DNA from: an uncultured Alphaproteobacteria bacterium
GTDB taxonomy: Bacteria; Pseudomonadota; Alphaproteobacteria; Caulobacterales; Aquidulcibacteraceae
DNA: 38,463 bases
Direction of reading: 5' to 3'
NCBI GenBank assembly: GCA_902826245.1
Contig: CADEEA010000008.1
Location: 38,987-77,449 of the forward strand
The notes under the pieces are model-generated. The model was not told the DNA's origin and did no database searches. It was given only the letters and a program-made list of their open reading frames with translations. Shown one piece after another: positions 32,435 to 38,463 of the stretch; within the stretch, counting starts at the first letter, position 1, and each line of letters opens with the position of its first letter. The position numbers and the translations under genes were made by a program.

Positions 32435-33730
32435 ATGAACGCGCCCACCCTGCGCACTGATGTCGAGATCGTCACGCTCGGCTGCCGCCTCAATGCCTAT
32501 GAAAGTGAAGCCATGCGTGCGCTTGCCCGCGAGGCAGCGCTCACCGATGCAGTGATCGTCAACACTTGCGCCGTCACCGTCGAGGCGGTGCGTCAGGCTC
32601 GCCAAGCGATCCGCCGCGCGCGGCGCGAACGCCCGGCGGCTCAAATCATTGTCACCGGTTGCGCCGCGCAGATTGATCCGGAAGCTTTTTCCGCCATGCC
32701 GGAAGTGAACCGCGTCATCGGCAATGGCGAAAAAATGCGTGCCGCAAGTTTCGCCTCAAACGAAGAACGGGTGCTTGTCTCCGACATCATGAATGTGCGC
32801 GAGATCAGCCCGCATCTAACCGACGGCTTTTCCGAACGCACTCGTGCTTACGTGCAGGTGCAGAATGGCTGCGACCATCGCTGCACATTTTGCATCATCC
32901 CCCATGGCCGTGGCAATTCGCGGTCGGCGGCTGCGGGCGACGTAATAGAGCAAGTGCGCCGGCTCGCCGACAATGGCGTACCCGAAGTGGTGCTCACTGG
33001 GGTCGATCTCACCTCCTGGGGCGAAGACCTGCCCGGGTCGCCCAAACTCGGTGCCCTGGTTGCTCGCATCTTGAAGCATGTTCATGAACTGCAGATGCTG
33101 CGGCTCTCTTCGCTCGACGCCATAGAGATGGATGCGCAACTTTTTGAACTCGTCACCCAGCACGAACGCGTCGCGCCCCATTTGCATTTGTCGCTGCAGC
33201 ATGGCGACGATCTGATCTTAAAACGCATGAAGCGGCGCCATTCGCGCAGCGACGCGATCGAGTTGTGCGTGCGCCTGAAAGCCTTACGCCCCGCCATTGC
33301 GCTCGGCGCCGATCTCATCGCGGGCTTTCCTACCGAGGAGGAAACGCACTTCGCTAGCACGCTCTCGCTGATCGAGGAGTGCGGACTCTCCTTCGTTCAC
33401 GCGTTTCCTTACAGCGCCCGCCAAGGCACGCCCGCTGCGCGCATGCCGCAAGTGGAGCGCAGTGTCGTGAAGGAACGCGCGGCGCGTTTGCGCGGCGCGG
33501 GCGCCAAGGCGATCGCCGCGCATCTCGATGCTTGGGTGGGGCGGGAGGCGGAAGCTCTGAGGGAGCGCGAGGGCTTTGCGCGGCTGGCGGATTTCACGGG
33601 GGTAAAATATGTACCGACGGCGCCCTCGCCGGCTGGCGCCGCCACTGCCGGCGAGGGCGCCGTCGGTACATATTCGCGGCTGCGTTTCACCACCCATGAC
33701 GGCGCAAATCTGATTGGCGCTCCGGCATGA
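32435..33730 (+). CDS. mtaB: tRNA t6A37 methylthiotransferase MtaB
   Basis: Radical SAM enzyme that converts N6-threonylcarbamoyladenosine at tRNA position 37 to its 2-methylthio form. The 431-residue protein has the N-terminal UPF0004 domain with three Cys (TLGCRLN, NTCAVT, TGCAAQ), the radical SAM cluster motif GCDHRCTFCIIPHGRG, and a C-terminal TRAM region. Within that TRAM region residues 391-414 are encoded by a perfect 69-bp palindrome and look like an insertion relative to the expected family pattern. ATG 32435 starts the conserved protein; the frame is open further upstream but not family-like. It overlaps ftsY by 4 bp. Confidence 0.94.
   Translation: MNAPTLRTDVEIVTLGCRLNAYESEAMRALAREAALTDAVIVNTCAVTVEAVRQARQAIRRARRERPAAQIIVTGCAAQIDPEAFSAMPEVNRVIGNGEKMRAASFASNEERVLVSDIMNVREISPHLTDGFSERTRAYVQVQNGCDHRCTFCIIPHGRGNSRSAAAGDVIEQVRRLADNGVPEVVLTGVDLTSWGEDLPGSPKLGALVARILKHVHELQMLRLSSLDAIEMDAQLFELVTQHERVAPHLHLSLQHGDDLILKRMKRRHSRSDAIELCVRLKALRPAIALGADLIAGFPTEEETHFASTLSLIEECGLSFVHAFPYSARQGTPAARMPQVERSVVKERAARLRGAGAKAIAAHLDAWVGREAEALREREGFARLADFTGVKYVPTAPSPAGAATAGEGAVGTYSRLRFTTHDGANLIGAPA
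33606..33674. repeat. In-frame 69-bp palindromic element within mtaB
   Basis: Perfect 27-base arms (33606-33632 and 33648-33674) around a 15-base centre. The left arm runs from AATATGTACC to CTCGCCGG and the right arm is its exact reverse complement. The element is 69 bases, a multiple of three, and keeps the mtaB frame open, adding a Pro/Ala/Gly-rich peptide (VPTAPSPAGAATAGEGAVG) in a TRAM-domain loop. A perfect stem this long is hard to maintain by chance in coding DNA and resembles mobile palindromic elements known in other Alphaproteobacteria. Confidence 0.85.
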
Positions 33731-34686
33731 TTTGGGGCTTGTTCAACAAGAAGAAGCAGGCGGACGAGCAGCGCGCAGAGCGCAAAGGCCTGCTCGACGG
33801 ATTGCGGAAATCCTCAACCAAGCTGGCGGAGAGCTTCGCTTCGGTTTTCACCAAGGAGAAACTCGACGCAGCGGCGCTGGCCGAACTCGAAGAAGCCCTG
33901 ATCGCCTCCGACATGGGCGCGCCCGCCGCAGCACGTATCGCCGGCGCACTGGCGGACCAGCGTTTCAGCAAGGAGAATAGCGCCGCGGAGGCACGCGAAG
34001 CGCTCGCCGCAGAAGTGGCGCGCATTCTGAAGCCGCGAGAGCTGGCGCTCGATCTCAGCAGCGGGCCGAAGCCGCGCATCGTGCTGGTCATCGGCGTCAA
34101 CGGCTCCGGCAAAACCACCACGATCGGCAAGCTGGCCAAGAATCTCTCTGACGCCGGCGCGAAGGTGGTGATCGGCGCAGCCGACACGTTTCGCGCCGCC
34201 GCGATCGAACAATTGCAGGTATGGGCTGAGCGTGCGGGCGCTGCGTTTGTGTCGTCGTCTCAAGGCGCGGACGCTTCGGGCGTCGCGTACGAAACTGTCG
34301 CGCGCGCCAAAGCGGAGGGCGCGGATGTGGCGCTGATCGATACCGCCGGGCGGCTGCAGAACAAGACCGAATTGATGGCGGAGCTCGCGAAGATCGTGCG
34401 CGTGATACGCAAGCTGGACGAAGACGCTCCGCACGAAACGCTGCTGGTGCTGGACGCCACTGTGGGCCAAAACGCGCTTTCCCAAGTCGAGAGCTTCCGC
34501 GCGGTGACCGAGATCACGGGGCTGGTGATGACCAAGCTCGACGGCACCGCCAAGGGCGGCGTGCTGGTGGCGCTGGCCCAACGCCACGCAATTCCGATCC
34601 AGTTTATCGGCGTGGGAGAGAGGGCCGAGGACTTACAAACGTTCAAGGCGGAGCGGTTTGCAGCGGCGCTGGTGGGGCTGGGATAA
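33727..34686 (+). CDS. ftsY: Signal recognition particle receptor FtsY
   Basis: Membrane-associated SRP receptor GTPase partnering Ffh. The 319-residue NG protein has GVNGSGKTTTIGKLA, DTFRAAA, DTAGRLQ, TKLDGTAKGG and the C-terminal GVGERAEDLQTF closing motif. The N-terminal acidic A domain is almost absent; only a short Lys-rich start remains, as is typical for alphaproteobacterial FtsY. ATG overlaps the mtaB stop (ATGA). It ends the SRP-ribosome block. Confidence 0.97.
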   Translation: MIWGLFNKKKQADEQRAERKGLLDGLRKSSTKLAESFASVFTKEKLDAAALAELEEALIASDMGAPAAARIAGALADQRFSKENSAAEAREALAAEVARILKPRELALDLSSGPKPRIVLVIGVNGSGKTTTIGKLAKNLSDAGAKVVIGAADTFRAAAIEQLQVWAERAGAAFVSSSQGADASGVAYETVARAKAEGADVALIDTAGRLQNKTELMAELAKIVRVIRKLDEDAPHETLLVLDATVGQNALSQVESFRAVTEITGLVMTKLDGTAKGGVLVALAQRHAIPIQFIGVGERAEDLQTFKAERFAAALVGLG

Positions 34687-34713
34687 CGCCCGGTCGAGCG
34701 CGGCGCCTCTCCT

Positions 34714-35619
34714 TTACCCCCGCACCCTCACCGGCAGCGGCACGTTGCACACATTGATCCGCCCGGTTGATTGCAAAAACCATTGTTCGCGCCGCGTGCG
34801 ACGGTTCTCAATCACGGTGCGGAATGTATCGCTATCTGTGCGCAGCGCTTCCAAATTGACGCGTTGCGCGGCCGGAAATGCTGACGCCAAGCGCACCGAG
34901 CGGATCGTGGTGCGCTCGGCGGGCGTTTCGTAAAAACCCAACGGCCCCGCGCCGCGCGGCAAGACCGAAAGCAGCTCCATGCCCTGCACCACACGCCCCA
35001 CCAAAGTCACGTTGCGGTCGAGATGCCGTGGCGCTTGGCCTATGACGACGTATAGCTCAGCGCCGCTGCCGCTGTCGGCAGTGTCGCCGCGCCCTGCGCC
35101 GAGCATGGCGTAGCAATGCGCCATCCAGACACGCCGGCCGTCGCTGGCGACCGGGAAGCCATCGGAAAATCCTACTTCCCGCGCGTAAGAATCCGGATCG
35201 CGCAGGCGCGTTACCGCGACCCCGCGGCGGGGACGATCGAACTCCGCTGGCAGCGCGGGGCGCCCCCCGCCCATGGGGGTCGCATCGCCCTCGTCCCTGC
35301 CCCATTGCACCACATAATTATCCTGCGACCGCACAATCGACGCGCCGTCGAAATAATGCGCCCGAGCCAGAGCGCGAATATTTTCGGTGTGGTTGGGCGC
35401 ATGGGTCGGCGCTAGTTCGATGATCACCCGTCCGCGTGGGAGCTCCAGGTAAAGCGTGTTGTCAGGATCGAGCGGGCGCCAGTCGGCGGCGGGAGATTGC
35501 TCCAATATCTCCGACAATGAAGGCGCCGGATTCTGGGCCGCGCTCTGGGCCCAAACCGGTCCGGAGGAAGCCAGAAGCGCCGCCAAGAACCCGCCTACCG
35601 CCAAATCCCGAACCCGCAT
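34714..35619 (-). CDS. Periplasmic cyclophilin-type peptidyl-prolyl isomerase
   Basis: A 301-residue exported PPIase. The signal peptide ends near VWA-QS (residue 24). The cyclophilin core starts at [51 protein letters not shown], the usual active-site region, followed by [17 protein letters not shown] and [18 protein letters not shown]. The last 80 residues (from about [11 protein letters not shown]) form an extra C-terminal region common in alphaproteobacterial homologues. It converges on ftsY across 27 bp and is divergent from the YciB gene. Periplasmic folding is the likely role. Confidence 0.92.
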   Translation of the reverse strand: MRVRDLAVGGFLAALLASSGPVWAQSAAQNPAPSLSEILEQSPAADWRPLDPDNTLYLELPRGRVIIELAPTHAPNHTENIRALARAHYFDGASIVRSQDNYVVQWGRDEGDATPMGGGRPALPAEFDRPRRGVAVTRLRDPDSYAREVGFSDGFPVASDGRRVWMAHCYAMLGAGRGDTADSGSGAELYVVIGQAPRHLDRNVTLVGRVVQGMELLSVLPRGAGPLGFYETPAERTTIRSVRLASAFPAAQRVNLEALRTDSDTFRTVIENRRTRREQWFLQSTGRINVCNVPLPVRVRG

Positions 35620-35727
35620 ACGCCGCCTCCCTATTCCTTATCAAACTTGAGCTGAACGACCCGGTCTGCGCAAGGGCCTGCAGCGTAAGGGCTGGCAGCT
35701 TGCCGCCGCTTCAGCGTATCAAAGGGC

Positions 35728-36351
35728 ATGACCGACACTCCAGCGCGACGCAAACCGTCGGCCCCGAGCCAGCTCCTCATCGACCTCGGGCCGATTGCGG
35801 TTTTTGTGATCGCCTTCAACGTGTTCTCGCGCTTCGATGCGACCAAGGCGGATGCGCCGTTCCTGGCCACCGGAATATTCATCGTCGCGGTGCTGGCCGC
35901 CATCGCTTACACGCGGATCCGGACAGGGCGCGTGCCGCCCGTACTCATCGTCACGGGTATTTTCGTCACCGCCTTCGGCGGGCTTTCCATTCTCTTGCGC
36001 AGCGAACGGCTCATCCAAGACAAGGTGACCGCGGTCAACGCGTTCTATGCGGCCGCAATTCTGATCTCGTTGGCGCTGCGTCAGAATGTCTGGAAGCTGC
36101 TGTTCGGCCATTTATGGGCGTTGCCCGACCGCTTTTGGAATATCCTGGCGCTGCGCTGGGCTGGATATTTCGCCGCCATGGCGATCTTCAACGAAGTGCT
36201 GCGCCGCAACGTTGATTTCGCCGCCTGGACCAATCTCAGACTGTTGGTGGCGTTCGTGCCGTTCTTTCTTTTCTTCCTCGCGAATGCGCCCTTGGTGATG
36301 AAACACCATACCGAACCGGTCGCTGAGCCGGACGAAAATCCAGCCGCCTAG
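35728..36351 (+). CDS. YciB/IspZ-family inner-membrane septation protein
   Basis: A 207-residue integral membrane protein of the YciB/IspZ family, implicated in cell-envelope synthesis and septation. The family pattern is clear: LIDLGPIAVFVIAFN near the start, RSERLIQDKVTAVNAFYAAAI, RQNVWKLLFGHLWALPDRFWNILALRWAGYF, and FNEVLRRNVDFAAWTNLRLLVAF. About five membrane segments are expected. The cytoplasmic C-terminus is acidic. It lies near ftsY, as is common in Alphaproteobacteria. Its stop codon overlaps the stop of the convergent small membrane gene. Confidence 0.92.
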   Translation: MTDTPARRKPSAPSQLLIDLGPIAVFVIAFNVFSRFDATKADAPFLATGIFIVAVLAAIAYTRIRTGRVPPVLIVTGIFVTAFGGLSILLRSERLIQDKVTAVNAFYAAAILISLALRQNVWKLLFGHLWALPDRFWNILALRWAGYFAAMAIFNEVLRRNVDFAAWTNLRLLVAFVPFFLFFLANAPLVMKHHTEPVAEPDENPAA

Positions 36352-36698
36352 TGCTTCTTTTTGCCGCCGCCGCCAGCAAAGGCGACCATCAGGATGCGCT
36401 TGGCGAAAAAGAAAATGCCGATAACGACGAGATAGCCGACCAGCAATACTCCGGCATTGACCCAAAACCCCTGCGTCATGAGATCCGGCAAGGCGAGCGG
36501 CTCTTTGCCCGCCAGCACTGGGGCGAAATGCTCAATCGCGATATGAACCAGGGTCGCCAAGGTCGCAGCGGGAATCCACTGGCTCCACGAGCGTAGAAAC
36601 AACGTAGCGGCCAAGGCGATCACCAGACCCATCGTGCCGTTGATCTCGCCGTAACCGTCCCGCACGACGTTGAGCGCTTGGTTGAGATAGTCCTGCAT
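36348..36698 (-). CDS. Small integral membrane protein downstream of metG
   Basis: A 116-residue protein with three hydrophobic segments: about residues 24-37, 42-58 and 77-98. The C-terminus is GGGGKKKH, giving a positive cytoplasmic tail. ATG 36698 was chosen because GGAGGGG lies 6 bases upstream; the frame is open through metG but in another reading frame. It follows metG by 37 bp and converges on the YciB gene with overlapping stop codons. I do not recognise the family; a membrane-protein role is all the sequence shows. Confidence 0.8.
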   Translation of the reverse strand: MQDYLNQALNVVRDGYGEINGTMGLVIALAATLFLRSWSQWIPAATLATLVHIAIEHFAPVLAGKEPLALPDLMTQGFWVNAGVLLVGYLVVIGIFFFAKRILMVAFAGGGGKKKH

Positions 36699-36735
36699 GT
36701 CGTTCCCCTCCGGCGACATTAAAGGTCCACTCGTC

Positions 36736-38463
36736 TTAGGCGGCTCCGCCGCGAGCGTCCAGAGCGCCGAAACGCTCGGCCCAAGCCGCCACATCCGCAT
36801 CCTCGATCTTCTTGAACAGCACCTCTGGCGGTGAGAATGCGAGCCCGCGCGGCAACGCGTCGAGTAGGCCTTTGTCCGAAACCAGGGGCCACATGCGGTT
36901 CTTCTCCGGCACGCCCATCGCGTCAAGCACGGTTTGGGCTGCGTCCGGAATGAACGGCTGGGCCAAAATGGCGAACAGCACCACCAGATTGAGTCCGGTT
37001 CGCACGCCAAGCGCCGCGGCAACCGGGTCGGTCTTGAACGCGGTCCACGGTGCGGCGACTTGCAGGTACTCGTTGCCAGCCACCCAAAGCGCGCGCAGTT
37101 CCGCGGCGGCCTTGCGGAATTCCATCTGCTGGTGATGTTGCGTCAGCGCGGCGAGACGCCCGGAAAATTCCGACCAGAGCTTGTCCTCGTTAACGCCGGG
37201 TGTGCCGCCATCAGGAACCTTCGCGTCGAACTTCGCGGCCGCAAAGCGGGTGATGCGGTTGACGAAATTGCCGAACACATTGGCGAGGTCGGAGTTCACA
37301 CTTTGCTGGAATTGCTCCAGCGTGAACGCCGCGTCCGAACTCTCCGGCGCATTCGCCATCAGATACCAGCGCCAATAATCGCTGGGCAGCAACTCGAGAG
37401 CCGCGTCCATGAAGATGCCACGCTTCTCGCTGGTGGAGAACTTTCCCCCGTACCAGGTCACCCAATTGAACGCCTTCAGGCGATCGACCAGCTTCCACGG
37501 CTCGCCCGAGCCCATGATCGTCACGGGAAAGCTCACGGTGTGGAACGCAACGTTATCCTTGCCCATGAATTCAACATAGGTGACATCGCCCGCGCCCTTG
37601 TCGGTGCGCCACCAACGCTCCCAATCGGCGCCGCTCGCCTCGCTCCATTCCACCGTCGCGCCAATGTATTCGATAGGCGCATCGAACCAGACGTAGAACA
37701 CTTTGTTGTCGAAACCCGGACGCGGCTTGCCGTTTTGTGTGACCTTCACGCCCCAAGATAAGTCGCGCGTGATCGAGCGGTCGATCAGGCCTTCGTCCAG
37801 CCATTTATAGGCGATCGAGCGCGCCAGCGGCGGCCATTCGGTCGCCTGGTCCACCCAGGCGCGGATGCGTTCCTGCATGAGCGGCTGCTTCAAGAACAAA
37901 TGCGCGGTGTCGCGCGGCTCTACATTGGCGGAGCCGGAAATCTTCGAGCGCGGGTTCTTCAACTCGATCGGGTCGAGCAGCGTCCCGCAATTGTCGCACT
38001 GATCGCCGCGTGCGCGCTCAAACGCACACACCGGGCACGTGCCCTCGACGTAGCGATCAGGCAGGAAACGTTTGTCGTCGATCGAGTATATCTGTTTAGA
38101 GACGCGCTCCTCGATCAGGCCGTTCTTTTCCAGCGCCTCGCAGAAATGCTGGGTGAGCTTGTGATTGGGCGGATTGGAGGAGCGGCCAAAATGATCGAAT
38201 GAAAGCCGGAAGCCCGTGCAGGCGTCACGCTGCACTTGATATTGCGCATCGCAATAGGCGCGTACCTCCTGGCCAGCCTCGGCCGCGGCCAACTCAGCCG
38301 GCGTGCCGTGCTCGTCGGTGGCGCAGATAAACAACACCTCATGGCCCTGTAGCCGCCGAAACCGCGCATGCACGTCCGCCGGCAGCATAGAGCCAGCAAG
38401 GTTGCCCAGATGCTTGATGCCGTTAATGTAGGGCAGCGCGGAGGTGATAAGATAGCGGGACAT
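36736..38463 (-). CDS. metG: Methionyl-tRNA synthetase
   Basis: Charges tRNA-Met with methionine. The 575-residue enzyme starts at the last three bases of the window and appears complete. It has [18 protein letters not shown] (the HIGH-like region), the Cys-rich zinc knuckle CPVC ... CDNC, the [18 protein letters not shown] methionine pocket ([10 protein letters not shown]), and KFSTS in place of the KMSKS loop, normal for this MetRS subtype. There is no C-terminal EMAP/tRNA-binding domain. Promoter and ribosome-binding site lie outside the window. It probably forms a unit with the small membrane gene. Confidence 0.96.
   Translation of the reverse strand: MSRYLITSALPYINGIKHLGNLAGSMLPADVHARFRRLQGHEVLFICATDEHGTPAELAAAEAGQEVRAYCDAQYQVQRDACTGFRLSFDHFGRSSNPPNHKLTQHFCEALEKNGLIEERVSKQIYSIDDKRFLPDRYVEGTCPVCAFERARGDQCDNCGTLLDPIELKNPRSKISGSANVEPRDTAHLFLKQPLMQERIRAWVDQATEWPPLARSIAYKWLDEGLIDRSITRDLSWGVKVTQNGKPRPGFDNKVFYVWFDAPIEYIGATVEWSEASGADWERWWRTDKGAGDVTYVEFMGKDNVAFHTVSFPVTIMGSGEPWKLVDRLKAFNWVTWYGGKFSTSEKRGIFMDAALELLPSDYWRWYLMANAPESSDAAFTLEQFQQSVNSDLANVFGNFVNRITRFAAAKFDAKVPDGGTPGVNEDKLWSEFSGRLAALTQHHQQMEFRKAAAELRALWVAGNEYLQVAAPWTAFKTDPVAAALGVRTGLNLVVLFAILAQPFIPDAAQTVLDAMGVPEKNRMWPLVSDKGLLDALPRGLAFSPPEVLFKKIEDADVAAWAERFGALDARGGAA

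Noticed and set aside
37430..37460. KFSTS instead of KMSKS in MetG as a possible inactivating change
   Set aside because: This variant is normal for the alphaproteobacterial MetRS subtype, and all other motifs are intact.
1..38463. CRISPR arrays, insertion sequences, prophage genes or biosynthetic clusters
   Set aside because: No regularly spaced direct repeats, transposase, integrase or phage structural genes were seen on either strand.

Overview
This window is GC-rich chromosomal DNA from an alphaproteobacterium, most likely in or near Caulobacterales/Hyphomonadaceae (inferred from gene content and order; no 16S or database comparison was possible). The supporting clusters are iscR-desulfurase-sufBCDS-sufT-sufA, prfA-prmC-DUF4167, fabD-fabG-acpP-fabF-mltG with yicC-gmk, and ffh-rpsP-rimM-trmD-rplS-mtaB-ftsY. 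Nearly all the DNA is coding. No gene-free stretch exceeds 300 bases, and I found no tRNA, rRNA, CRISPR array or transposase gene.

Layout. 1-4441: the 3' part of a DEAD-box RNA helicase gene, an aldehyde dehydrogenase, a GGDEF diguanylate cyclase and a small membrane protein preceded by a perfect dyad. 4450-12191 (minus): one tightly overlapping Fe-S assembly operon read from iscR, through a NifS/IscS-type desulfurase, sufB, an unexpected lipoprotein gene, sufC, sufD, sufS, sufT and sufA, to a TfoX-N protein. 12377-13066: a divergent alpha/beta hydrolase. 13072-17199 (minus): a DUF4167 protein with an Arg-Glu-Pro repeat tail, prmC, prfA, a conserved hypothetical and a GST-like protein. 17286-18819 (minus): yicC and gmk. 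18947-21205 (plus): a secreted caspase-like protease with four PPC-type repeats, lying between yicC-gmk and mltG. 21325-26155 (minus): fabD, an NTF2-like gene, fabG, acpP, fabF and mltG.

26263-34686 (plus): a small orphan gene, then the SRP/ribosome block: ffh, rpsP, rimM, a Phd/VapC toxin-antitoxin pair, trmD, an exported protein, rplS, mtaB and ftsY. 34714-38463: a periplasmic cyclophilin, a YciB-family protein, a small membrane protein and complete metG, whose start codon is the last three bases of the window.

The genes are mainly housekeeping: Fe-S cluster biogenesis, translation termination and ribosome maturation, fatty acid synthesis with peptidoglycan processing, and SRP-dependent targeting. 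The unusual signals are local intrusions into these conserved operons. They are a 69-bp in-frame palindromic element in the mtaB coding sequence, a roughly 280-residue Lys/Ala/Pro-rich N-terminal extension on RimM, a toxin-antitoxin pair with a double-palindrome operator inside rimM-trmD, a lipoprotein gene inside sufB-sufC, an NTF2-like gene inside fabD-fabG, and a degenerate GAATAG/GAGTAG array that supplies the rplS stop codon.
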